From JBDHUJ01 sp039809105 (GTDB taxonomy: Bacteria; Patescibacteriota; Saccharimonadia; Saccharimonadales; UBA4665): a stretch of 39,484 nucleotides of DNA. A program made the translations under genes and the position numbers. Position 1 is the first letter of the stretch; each line of letters opens with the position of its first letter. Location of the stretch: contig JBDHUJ010000013.1 in the NCBI GenBank assembly GCA_039809105.1, positions 1 to 39,484 of the forward strand, read 5' to 3'. Of the stretch, positions 33,221 through 39,484 are shown piece after piece. The notes beneath the pieces are model-generated. The model searched no databases and was not told where the DNA came from. It saw only the letters and a list, made by a program, of their open reading frames with translations.

Positions 33221-33744
33221 ATCTACCCTCAGTGAACACCTGAAGCCCCTTCCTGTCAAGACCAATGACAGCCGTCCCCAGAGAAATCTGCCTTCCGACC
33301 TGCGAAACTACATGCTTGCTATTCGACCACGATGTCCCACCAACGCTGCGCAGAATCGCCGGGGCTAAACGGTGCTGCCGTGTGGCGATACACAGAGCTG
33401 CCGCAACCGACCGTCTCCGGGCCTCCAGCGCAAAATCGCCGCCCAACGTCCCCCCGACCTGCATGAACGACGGAATCGGCGTCTGGCGCCGATGCCACCA
33501 ATCTTGCCACCCACGCCCGCCGCCAGCAACAGAGGGTAGCCGCTGTATGGGTGGAAGTGTCTGTGATCACCAATAGAGAGGCCCATGCGTACGAGCGCGA
33601 TACGCATGAGCCGTCTCACAGATGGGCCCCGACGTCCTGGTGTGCTTCACCGTCGGGCCGCCGGCGGTCCAGTTCACCACCTCGCTCAGACAGTGCCGCA
33701 CGTCATGCGAGTCGCCCTCTGAGCCCGCGCCGCGGACGCGAGCT
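33221..33744. other. Gap between the TIR and zinc-ribbon genes, no gene seen
   Basis: Several short open frames occur on both strands but none has recognisable features or a good ribosome-binding site. An inverted repeat, CATGCGTA (33584-33591) / TACGCATG (33601-33608), is the only structure I note. It could be an IS-end relic or a terminator-like element. Confidence 0.4.
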
Positions 33745-35046
33745 TTACAGTTCAAGCAACTTCCGAAGTCCCGCGGTGAAATCGTAAGCTCTGGGTGCCA
33801 CCATAATCGTGCACTCACCTTCAATCACCTCGTCGAGATTCCGAACCGTTGCTGACCAGGTGGCTGGAATTGGTGGCAAGTCCATCTCGGACGAACGCAC
33901 TACTAGTACTAGCTCGTCAGTGCACTCGATAGTTCTCTTAGGACGCAGCTCATTGACGTCCACGGTGATTTCCAATGCGTCACCGACGCGACGCCAAGTG
34001 GCATCGGAAGGGCGTCGAATACCCGAGATGTCCATTTCAGCCGGGTCGAACAGCATATATGGTGATGGACCCCAAGCCCTTGGCCTGTCAGGAAGGTGGG
34101 TTTCGAACTCGAATCCATCGCTGTCCAGGCTCTCGATCGCATCCACCGACCCAGGCAGAGTTATAACGAGTTGGAGGCGCTCCAGAAACACGGATGTCAA
34201 GTTCTCAATCTTTATGGTCACCGCATCCCATATTGCGCCGGCCAGGGTGTCTACAGCGCTTGCCCACGCGGCGCGGACGTCCGCAGCCCATCTATCAACC
34301 TCCTGGCGGAACTGGTCTGGGCTCCGACTTTCACGCCTCGACGCCATGGGGGAAGCAATCAGTGGTGAAGTCAACTCGCCAGTTTCAGGAAAATGGCCGA
34401 AGAGTTCCATTTTCCGGTTCTCAATGTAGCTCTCAACCAGCGTCTCATCATATTGATAAGCGCGCGCAACACCAACGATTTCCACCGTCAGGTCGGGTAA
34501 AGCGACTGGCAGTGTGGGGGCGGAAACCGAGCCGCCACCAAGCGCAGCTAGTGCGTCGGCAATCTCATTTTCAAGCTCGGTCCATTTCAGTTTGAACTCG
34601 CGTTCGAGTGCCTTCTCCGAGAGCTTCGGCTGTGCGTGTTCGTTGACGACGGCGAGAACGTTCCTCATGCCCGCTTCATCCAGGGTGTTAACCTGCAGAT
34701 TCTTCATTGGTCCAGTGAGGTCCTCCACCGACAATCCGACGAGCAATGGCATGACAGCACCGTCGCGAGTCGTCACTGACTGGGCCAAGGCTCCAGTCTC
34801 ATAGTTCAGCCAGGTGCTCTCTTGGTTCGCCATTGTCACGACGACAATACCGATGTTTGATAGACGCAGATTGTCTGTTATCGCGCGATGCCAATAATCA
34901 CCAGCAAAGATGCTTCTTGTAGATATCCAGGGGTCAATGCCTTGGATGACAGTCGGTAACCACTCATGCAGGAAAGTCGCCACCCTTTGCGATAACGCCC
35001 CAGACCAGCTCAGAAATATCCTCGGTCTGTCTGACGACGCCGTCAT
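33745..35046 (-). CDS. TIR-domain protein with long C-terminal beta-rich domain
   Basis: A 433-residue protein. The TIR domain (about 8-165) begins RPRIFLSWSGALSQRVATFL, followed by ISTRSIFAGDYWHRAITDNL, the strand IGIVVVT and the catalytic-type Glu83 in TWLNYETGALAQS. Residues 180-433 form an unrecognised region with a helical segment and probable beta-sandwich strands (VTIKIENLTSVFLERLQLVITLPGSV). TIR domains of this class cleave NAD+ and in Thoeris make a cyclic ADP-ribose-type signal. The ATG 35046 has a GAGGGGGAG ribosome-binding site and is preferred over an upstream start at 35073. It lies in the same island as the SIR2 gene, pointing toward it. Confidence 0.82.
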   Translation of the reverse strand: MTASSDRPRIFLSWSGALSQRVATFLHEWLPTVIQGIDPWISTRSIFAGDYWHRAITDNLRLSNIGIVVVTMANQESTWLNYETGALAQSVTTRDGAVMPLLVGLSVEDLTGPMKNLQVNTLDEAGMRNVLAVVNEHAQPKLSEKALEREFKLKWTELENEIADALAALGGGSVSAPTLPVALPDLTVEIVGVARAYQYDETLVESYIENRKMELFGHFPETGELTSPLIASPMASRRESRSPDQFRQEVDRWAADVRAAWASAVDTLAGAIWDAVTIKIENLTSVFLERLQLVITLPGSVDAIESLDSDGFEFETHLPDRPRAWGPSPYMLFDPAEMDISGIRRPSDATWRRVGDALEITVDVNELRPKRTIECTDELVLVVRSSEMDLPPIPATWSATVRNLDEVIEGECTIMVAPRAYDFTAGLRKLLEL

Positions 35047-35375
35047 TGTCGCTCCCCCTCGTTGCCACGCCATTGAGAGCTAGACTCTACCAAGCGCTAC
35101 CATCATCCACATGGCCAAGGCAAACACGGCGGTTGCGTTCCGACGACCGCATCGGCGAGCTTGTCGACGCCGCGCTGCAGGGCCGGATACGCGGACACGT
35201 CCTGCGGGACGACGGACTGCGCTATCTCGGGTCGAAGGGCTACAGCGTTGCTGGCGCAACCGTAATGCTCCACGTCGGCCTATACAAGTATGGCAAAACA
35301 ACGGCTAATGCTTTCATGTGGAGGGTGATGCCCTGGGGCACCGACAACGCCGAGTGCTTTGTCAATGTACGCTGA
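35046..35375 (+). CDS. Possible gene fragment, unknown
   Basis: A 109-codon open frame that begins one base into the opposite-strand TIR start. Only its second half (RIGELVDAALQGRIRGHVLRDDGLRYLGSKGYSVAG...KYGKTTANAFMWRVMPWG) looks protein-like. No ribosome-binding site is evident. It may be a remnant of a longer gene broken by rearrangement. I do not recognise it. Confidence 0.25.
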   Translation: MSLPLVATPLRARLYQALPSSTWPRQTRRLRSDDRIGELVDAALQGRIRGHVLRDDGLRYLGSKGYSVAGATVMLHVGLYKYGKTTANAFMWRVMPWGTDNAECFVNVR

Positions 35376-35458
35376 CCTAACGGTGCAACCATCCGAATGA
35401 GCGGACTGGTCAGACAGAGATACCAGAGTGCCCAGTAGATGGCCGAGCTATTCTCGAC

Positions 35459-35578
35459 ATGTCAGGTGTCGAACCGCAGCAGAAGCAGCAGATGACCCAG
35501 CCCTGGTGGAGCCCACAGAGCAACCGGTGGGAGCTGAACGGGCAGTACTGGAACGGCTCGGCCTGGGAGCTGATTTGA
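35459..35578 (+). CDS. Very small Trp/Gln-rich ORF, DUF2510-like ending
   Basis: A 39-residue frame. Its C-terminal half, WWSPQSNRWELNGQYWNGSAWEL, recalls the 'W-x-P...R-x-W-x-G-x-x-W' pattern of DUF2510 domains of Actinobacteria. The N-terminus is Gln-rich. No clear SD is visible. It could be a true short peptide or the relic of a larger actinobacterial membrane protein. Confidence 0.3.
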   Translation: MSGVEPQQKQQMTQPWWSPQSNRWELNGQYWNGSAWELI

Positions 35579-35988
35579 GGGCTTGGACACCGGACGACAC
35601 TCCCGTCGTCTCAGTTGGGATGCTGCTCATCGAGGTTTGCGCTTCTGGGCGGGGGTGATGTCGTGGACCCGGTGGAGACCCGGGCGGCCCTCTTTGAGCC
35701 ACGCGTGATTATTCATGCTGCTTGCGTTGGCGGCCACCGACGCGGGCTCTGACGGGGTACGATATTTCGCTGAGACGTCAAGGTAGGCAGGCTATCTGCT
35801 CCTTTACATGTTGCTAAGCAGCCTCGCGAACAATGCAGCCGTCCGAGCGTCAAGCTCCTATTCCGACCGTTGCAGGAGGTTTGGTTTATACGAGACAGAA
35901 ATGGCGGGTGCGGAATTTTGACGCCAGACCCGGTGCGAATAGCTTGACAACGCATTATGCTGAAGCGGCGCATTAGGTGCAATATTGC
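35579..35988. other. Gap without a supported gene
   Basis: No convincing coding frame. A stretch at 35902-35945 superficially resembles the 5' half of a tRNA-Leu, but no complete cloverleaf can be built (see rejected items). The composition falls in GC toward the right, where a patescibacterial-type gene begins. Confidence 0.4.
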
Positions 35989-36017
35989 TTGACTGGGATT
36001 GCTGGTGATAATATAGG
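35989..36017 (+). promoter_or_regulatory. Promoter of the 36023 gene (leaderless)
   Basis: TTGACT (35989-35994), a 17-bp spacer and TATAGG (36012-36017), with an overlapping GATAAT. The ATG follows after 5 bp, so the message would be leaderless, like several core genes in this window. Confidence 0.45.
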
Positions 36018-36022
36018 GCTAC

Positions 36023-36538
36023 ATGCGTAAGCTGTTTCTGTTGAGTCTATCGGTGATCGCCTTTGTTGCCATTGCCGTTCTCGTAGTAGCGAAAGAGGAA
36101 CCGGGTCGATCCGAGCAACCTGTGCACTTGTCACGTAGAGGTGCTTGCAACTTCTTTACGCAATCGGATGCAAACGGCCAGCTCGATGGGCGTGCGAAGC
36201 TCAGCCAGATACTGACTGAGGGGTCGACTCTTGAGGTTAGTGATGTCTCATGCGTGTATATAGACAGTCAGCACGAATCCGCAGAACCAATCATTGTCGG
36301 CCTTCGCACGCCACTGACCGCCCATGCGTCGGCTGAGCTTGCGCAGGCGTTTGGTTCGAATGTCAGCGCTGGTGAAGAGAGCTTCGCCGGAAATGGTTAC
36401 CGAGGCTACTTTGCAACCCACGACGGCGCGGTAGAACTACGCATCTGGGAGCGTGGGCACTGGATCGATGCCCACGCCTCGTCGTTCCAGGTTGCTCAAG
36501 AAATCGCTGCGCAGGTAGCGGCTCGTCTGGATAACTAG
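36023..36538 (+). CDS. Exported or membrane-anchored protein of unknown function
   Basis: A 171-residue protein. An N-terminal hydrophobic helix (about 4-23, LFLLSLSVIAFVAIAVLVVA) acts as signal or anchor, followed by an extracytoplasmic domain of about 145 residues with two cysteines (RGACNFF and DVSCVYI). No family is recognised. Its leaderless promoter and lower GC make it resemble the host chromosome rather than the GC-rich island genes, although it lies inside the island. Confidence 0.6.
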   Translation: MRKLFLLSLSVIAFVAIAVLVVAKEEPGRSEQPVHLSRRGACNFFTQSDANGQLDGRAKLSQILTEGSTLEVSDVSCVYIDSQHESAEPIIVGLRTPLTAHASAELAQAFGSNVSAGEESFAGNGYRGYFATHDGAVELRIWERGHWIDAHASSFQVAQEIAAQVAARLDN

Positions 36539-36542
36539 ACTG

Positions 36543-36776
36543 TCACCAAATCCAGCACCAACACCAAGTGGTGTAGTAGGCGCGTCCAACCGATGGATCT
36601 GGTTTGTTCGTCTGTACGTACGGCGTGCAATGCCCGGTCACGTGTGAGCATGTCCGGTAGAACATGTTAGGTACGGTTCCAGCGTTTGCGGCTGGTGCGG
36701 TCAGAGTGGTGAAAGCGAGTGTTGCGCCAATCAGCACACTGATTACCTTGGTGCGCTTGAGACGTTGGGTTGACAT
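36543..36776 (-). CDS. Small secreted Cys/Trp-rich peptide
   Basis: A 77-residue precursor. A classical signal peptide (KRTKVISVLIGATLAFTTLTAPAANA) ends in ANA, followed by a mature part of about 45 residues, GTVPNMFYRTC...GHCTPYV...YYTTWCWCWIW. It contains four cysteines, and five aromatic residues crowd the C-terminus. An AGAGG ribosome-binding site precedes ATG. It could be a bacteriocin-like, toxin-like or contact peptide; no family is recognised. It is convergent with the 36023 gene, the two stop codons lying 4 bp apart. Confidence 0.6.
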   Translation of the reverse strand: MSTQRLKRTKVISVLIGATLAFTTLTAPAANAGTVPNMFYRTCSHVTGHCTPYVQTNKPDPSVGRAYYTTWCWCWIW

Positions 36777-36960
36777 GGGACACCATCCTCTCGGTGCGTG
36801 GGGGTGCGTGCCTAAGGAAGAGGATACCGGAACCAACCGAGCACTGGATCTCAATCTGGTACCGAACTAGCCTTGTAGTTATACGGCTACTCAACGCAAG
36901 ATTGTGTCGCCGGATTCGCTGCGCGATAGTCACCAAGCGGACGTAGCAAGTGGGGGCGGG

Positions 36961-37416
36961 TCAACTTTGGCCAGCTCGTCGTCCACCCGTCGGCGGCCGC
37001 AGCACCATGCCCCGCTTGGTGAACGCCAATTGCAGGCTGCTCTGGGCAATGCCCAGCTCCGCACAGATCTGCGACAGTGAGAGCCCCGCCGTCTCGTACA
37101 TCCGGGCGGCCTCGTCGACCTGCTCCTTCGTGAGCGGTTGCCGCCGCATCGGTACGCCGGCTTCGGCCAGGATCTGCAGCACCGTGCTCTTGCCCAGCTG
37201 GTACTGCCGACACAGTGCAGTGCTTGGAATACCGTTGCGGTAAGCCTCTGCGATGGATGCTCGGTCATCGTCAGTCAGCCGTGCGTCCACCCGTCGAGGC
37301 GTCCGAACGACCGGTTCGGGCCGGTCAGGGCCGCCGTTGACCTGGAGTTTCGCCAGTTTCCGGGCCATCCGGAGCAGGTCCGGTTGCCTTGAATACCGCT
37401 GCATAGTGCCGACCAT
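36961..37416 (-). CDS. Recombinase-associated HTH protein, separated by the att site
   Basis: A 151-residue protein with two helix-turn-helix repeats of the resolvase/Hin type: LTDDDRASIAEAYRNGIPSTALCRQYQLGKSTVLQIL and LTKEQVDEAARMYETAGLSLSQICAELGIAQSSLQLAF. Similar proteins accompany serine recombinases in Actinobacteria. The frame begins ATG-GTC-GG exactly across attR; the A of this ATG comes from chromosomal DNA. An inner ATG at 37404 (MQRYSRQP) is entirely within the island. In the excised circle the recombinase frame ...GHLVG would read directly into TMQRYSRQPDLL. It is very GC-rich. Confidence 0.75.
   Translation of the reverse strand: MVGTMQRYSRQPDLLRMARKLAKLQVNGGPDRPEPVVRTPRRVDARLTDDDRASIAEAYRNGIPSTALCRQYQLGKSTVLQILAEAGVPMRRQPLTKEQVDEAARMYETAGLSLSQICAELGIAQSSLQLAFTKRGMVLRPPTGGRRAGQS
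37409..37415. other. attR core
   Basis: Exact copy of CCGACCA, placed 12 bp before the hairpin terminator at 37428. To its right lies native-type sequence with the ABC exporter promoter; to its left lies the GC-rich HTH gene. Confidence 0.65.
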
Positions 37417-37427
37417 ATGAGAAACTA

Positions 37428-37460
37428 ATGGAACCTTACCGGAAGGTTCCATTTTTGTTT
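37428..37460 (+). terminator. Rho-independent terminator, probably the original tRNA-Pro terminator
   Basis: Arms ATGGAACCTT (37428-37437) and AAGGTTCCAT (37443-37452) around ACCGG are followed by TTTTTGTTT. It lies 12 bp beyond the attR core, so after excision it would follow tRNA-Pro directly. Confidence 0.75.
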
Positions 37461-37481
37461 GGCAACAAACGGTGTCAGTGC

Positions 37482-37490
37482 TGGTATACT
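37482..37490 (+). promoter_or_regulatory. Extended -10 promoter of the ABC exporter (leaderless)
   Basis: TGGTATACT is a perfect extended -10, identical to that of the RAYT gene (8326-8334), with 7 bp to the ATG at 37498. No SD is present. Confidence 0.6.
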
Positions 37491-37497
37491 TTTGGCT

Positions 37498-39297
37498 ATG
37501 GCTTCGACGTTTACGGAGAGAGACAGGCAGGCGGCAAGGTATACGCACAAGTTGTTTTGGCGGGCCAACTGGGTCGACGCGCCGGCGTTCATACTGTGGC
37601 TGCTTACCCGGCCGCCGGCCCTGCTGATTTATAACGTCATCATCCCGTTCCAGGTGGCATATGGCCTGCAGGCTATCATCACTCGGCAGTTCGACCGGGT
37701 GAGCCACTATGCGTACGCTATCCTTTTTTCGGGCATAGCTTACTGTGTGTTGTGGGCGGTCGGCGGTGTGGCGATATGTCGCAACGGCCGGGCGGGCACC
37801 GAGTTCATACAGAAAGAAATTTTCGCGAACTACCTGGACAAAGACTACGAGTTTTACAACAACACGTTTCTTGGCAGCCTCGGCGCGCAGGCGATGCGCC
37901 TGAAAGATGCTTTTAACGATTACTGCGTGTTGGTGATGAACGGTGTCACGAAACAGACTATCATCGTGGTCACGTGCATCGGCATCATCACCTGGCAGTC
38001 TGTGGTGCTCGCCGCGGTGACGCTCGGCAGCATGCTGCTTATACTCAGCTTTACCATTGCCAGTAGCCGGTGGCGGCTAAAGTACCGGCGGCTGCTGAGC
38101 GAAGCGAACAGCGAAGTCGCGGGCGTGGTGGGCGATGCGCTGGGCCATGGCGTAACGGTCAAAAGTTTCGCGGCGGAAGACTACGAAAAGCGCCATCTGG
38201 ACACGGCGCTGCAAAAGCAGGTGCATACGCAGTATTGGTCGTGGATGACATCCATCCCGGCCGACGCGGGACGCATGTTGCTGGCGGCGGTGGCCACGCT
38301 GGTCTTGCTGCTACTGACGGCGCGCCTGTACGAACAGAACGCCATTCCCATAGCCATCGTCGTGCTGGTGCAGCTGTACGTCATAAAGCTGGTCAACTCC
38401 ACGCAAGAAATCGCCGAGCTTATAAAAACATACGAATCCATAATGAGCGGCGCGCACCAGGCGGTAAAAACCATGCTCGTCGAACCGACCGTGCTCGACC
38501 GGGCAGATGCGCGTACCTTGCCGGCAGGTGTCCGCTACGACATCGGTCTGCACAGTGTCGATTTCAAGTACGATGATGCGCCCGGCGACACCTACGCGGT
38601 GCGTGGCTTCGACCTCGAAATCGCGCAGGGCAAAAAGGTCGGACTGGTGGGGTACTCCGGCAGCGGCAAAACGACGCTGACCAAGCTGCTGCTGCGGTTC
38701 ATGGATGTGACGGGCGGCACTATAACTCTCGGCGGGCTGGATATTCGTGATATGGCGCAGAAGGAGCTCCGCACAAACATCGCCTATGTGCCGCAGGAGC
38801 CGCTCCTGTTCCATCGCAGCATTGCCGAAAACATCGCGTACGGCAAGCCGGGCGCCAACCGCAAAGCTGTGTTGGCGGCGGGCAAGACCGCGTACGTCGA
38901 TGAATTCGTCGGCGAACTGGCGCAGGGGTACGACACGCTGGTCGGCGAAAAGGGCGTCAAGCTTTCGGGTGGGCAGCGGCAGCGCGTAGCTATCGCCCGG
39001 GCGCTACTGAAGGATGCGCCCGTGCTGGTGCTGGACGAAGCGACCAGCGCGCTCGACAGCCGGAGCGAGCAGTACATACAAAAAGCGCTGTGGAGGCTAA
39101 TGGAAGGACGCACGGCGCTGGTTATCGCGCATCGGCTGAGTACCATTCAGCGCATGGATAGTATCGTCGTCATGGACAAAGGCAAGATAGTCGAAGTGGG
39201 AACGCACGACGAACTGCTCAAACGGCAGAACGGCATCTATGCCAAACTGTGGCGGCACCAGAGCGGCGGCTATTTGTCGCTGCCCGACGAATCGTAA
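37498..39297 (+). CDS. ABC exporter (fused membrane and ATPase domains)
   Basis: A 599-residue type-I exporter half-transporter. The six-TM domain (about 20-320) is followed by the ATPase domain with Walker A GYSGSGKT (385-392), signature LSGGQ (489-493), Walker B VLVLDE (Asp513, Glu514) and the H-loop IAHRLSTI. It would work as a homodimer exporting lipid, peptide or drug; the substrate cannot be told. The ATG at 37498 is chosen because the extended -10 box ends 7 bp upstream; a TTG start at 37459 would place the promoter inside the gene. It is native sequence beyond the island's right end. Confidence 0.9.
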   Translation: MASTFTERDRQAARYTHKLFWRANWVDAPAFILWLLTRPPALLIYNVIIPFQVAYGLQAIITRQFDRVSHYAYAILFSGIAYCVLWAVGGVAICRNGRAGTEFIQKEIFANYLDKDYEFYNNTFLGSLGAQAMRLKDAFNDYCVLVMNGVTKQTIIVVTCIGIITWQSVVLAAVTLGSMLLILSFTIASSRWRLKYRRLLSEANSEVAGVVGDALGHGVTVKSFAAEDYEKRHLDTALQKQVHTQYWSWMTSIPADAGRMLLAAVATLVLLLLTARLYEQNAIPIAIVVLVQLYVIKLVNSTQEIAELIKTYESIMSGAHQAVKTMLVEPTVLDRADARTLPAGVRYDIGLHSVDFKYDDAPGDTYAVRGFDLEIAQGKKVGLVGYSGSGKTTLTKLLLRFMDVTGGTITLGGLDIRDMAQKELRTNIAYVPQEPLLFHRSIAENIAYGKPGANRKAVLAAGKTAYVDEFVGELAQGYDTLVGEKGVKLSGGQRQRVAIARALLKDAPVLVLDEATSALDSRSEQYIQKALWRLMEGRTALVIAHRLSTIQRMDSIVVMDKGKIVEVGTHDELLKRQNGIYAKLWRHQSGGYLSLPDES

Positions 39298-39425
39298 CCT
39301 CAGCTCGATGCAAGCGATACACCCAGCCCTTCTCCATATATGAGCGATAGCGAACGAGGGCGTAAGCCCGAGCTTTAGGGGCACTGCCGTTAACTTAAGC
39401 CCCGCCTCGCACAGCGCGTATACCG

Positions 39426-39431
39426 TATACT
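39426..39431 (+). promoter_or_regulatory. -10 box of the last, partial gene
   Basis: TATACT lies 28 bp before the ATG at 39460, and an AAGGG ribosome-binding site precedes the start. The 128-bp space after the ABC exporter shows no other clear element. Confidence 0.4.
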
Positions 39432-39459
39432 ATGGGGATAACGTAACAAAAAGGGCTTC

Positions 39460-39484
39460 ATGAAAAAAAACAGCACTCATGCTC
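39460..39484 (+). CDS. Start of a gene running off the window
   Basis: ATG followed by MKKNSTHA, then the window ends. The Lys-rich start could be a signal peptide or a soluble protein; the fragment is too short to identify. A -10 box and an AAGGG ribosome-binding site support a real start. Confidence 0.4.

Larger units (their letters stand above)
26307..37415. mobile_element. Integrated genomic island in tRNA-Pro, 11.1 kb, probably defective
   Basis: The boundaries are a 7-bp direct repeat CCGACCA at the tRNA 3' end (26300-26306) and at 37409-37415. Precise removal would leave tRNA-Pro followed after 12 bp by the terminator at 37428, a normal tRNA transcription unit. Many inner genes are much more GC-rich than the flanks and carry actinobacterial-type families (serine recombinase, IS21 IstA, XRE, recombinase-type HTH). 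The cargo includes SIR2, TIR, membrane, zinc-ribbon and secreted proteins. The recombinase lacks its catalytic domain and several genes are fragments, so the island is probably immobile. Confidence 0.75.

Noticed and set aside
32874..33368. Plus-strand open frame opposite the zinc-ribbon gene
   Set aside because: Ser/Arg/Pro-rich translation typical of a shadow; the minus strand has CPRCG and a ribosome-binding site.
33584..33608. Insertion-sequence terminal repeats
   Set aside because: Only one short 8-bp inverted pair is present, with no transposase between the arms and no target duplication.
35902..35945. tRNA-Leu-like stretch (GGCGGGTGCGGAATTTTGACGCCAGAC)
   Set aside because: Only the 5' half resembles a tRNA; no anticodon stem, variable arm or acceptor partner can be found downstream, so it may be chance or a worn attachment remnant.
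37417..37707. Longer N-terminus for the HTH protein (248 residues)
   Set aside because: The extra part is antisense to the terminator, promoter and start of the ABC exporter and lies outside the island; it exists only because integration joined the frames.

Overview
The window looks like a chromosomal segment of a Candidate Phyla Radiation (Patescibacteria) bacterium, most likely a member of Saccharibacteria (TM7). This is an inference from gene content: compact type IV pilus operons, a short TsaB, TsaE, RecA/RecX, RNase Y with YmdB, a dedicated sortase with its substrate, a CPR-type LAGLIDADG-like protein, and many genes whose -10 box lies only a few bases before the start codon. TGA is used as a stop, so the standard bacterial code fits. 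No marker gene such as 16S rRNA is present to prove the assignment.

Layout. Positions 1-3890 (+) hold the end of an unknown gene and three pilin-like or minor-pilin genes. Positions 3891-4489 are a run of small hairpins ending in a terminator. Positions 4510-8220 (-) encode the major pilin, the PilC platform and the PilB ATPase. Positions 8294-8996 are a REP-associated tyrosine transposase (RAYT) flanked by near-identical palindromes, directly upstream of the recA promoter. Positions 9104-12473 (+) form a recA-MazG-dehydrogenase-Nudix-recX run. Two minus-strand genes follow: a DUF1704/MATCAP-like metallopeptidase and a PRC-barrel protein. Positions 14587-22232 (+) form a cell-surface block: a lamin-tail-domain protein, TsaE, an OmpA-like protein, TsaB, a TPDTG-anchored surface protein with its sortase, a PrsW protease and a zinc-ribbon membrane protein. 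Positions 22813-25691 (+) are RNase Y, two small coiled-coil proteins and YmdB, followed by a palindrome-controlled LAGLIDADG-like gene and tRNA-Pro(UGG).

An 11.1-kb genomic island (26307-37415) sits between tRNA-Pro and a terminator plus ABC exporter. Its ends are marked by a 7-bp direct repeat of the tRNA 3' end. Removing the island in thought places a terminator 12 bp after the tRNA. Much of the island is high-GC and actinobacterial in style: a large serine recombinase remnant, an IS21-type fragment, an XRE fragment and a recombinase-type HTH protein. Actinobacteria are the known hosts of many Saccharibacteria. The cargo includes a SIR2-GAF-like protein and a TIR protein, both of NAD-consuming families, plus a six-TM membrane protein, a zinc-ribbon protein and a small secreted Cys/Trp-rich peptide. 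This is a candidate Thoeris-like defence island.

The most striking observation is that the att core lies inside one reading frame. In the excised circle, the recombinase frame would run without a stop into the HTH frame now found at the opposite end of the island. Integration therefore splits one recombinase-HTH polypeptide into two and gives the recombinase a tail read from the antisense of tRNA-Pro. The resident copy has lost its catalytic N-terminus, so this island is probably fixed.
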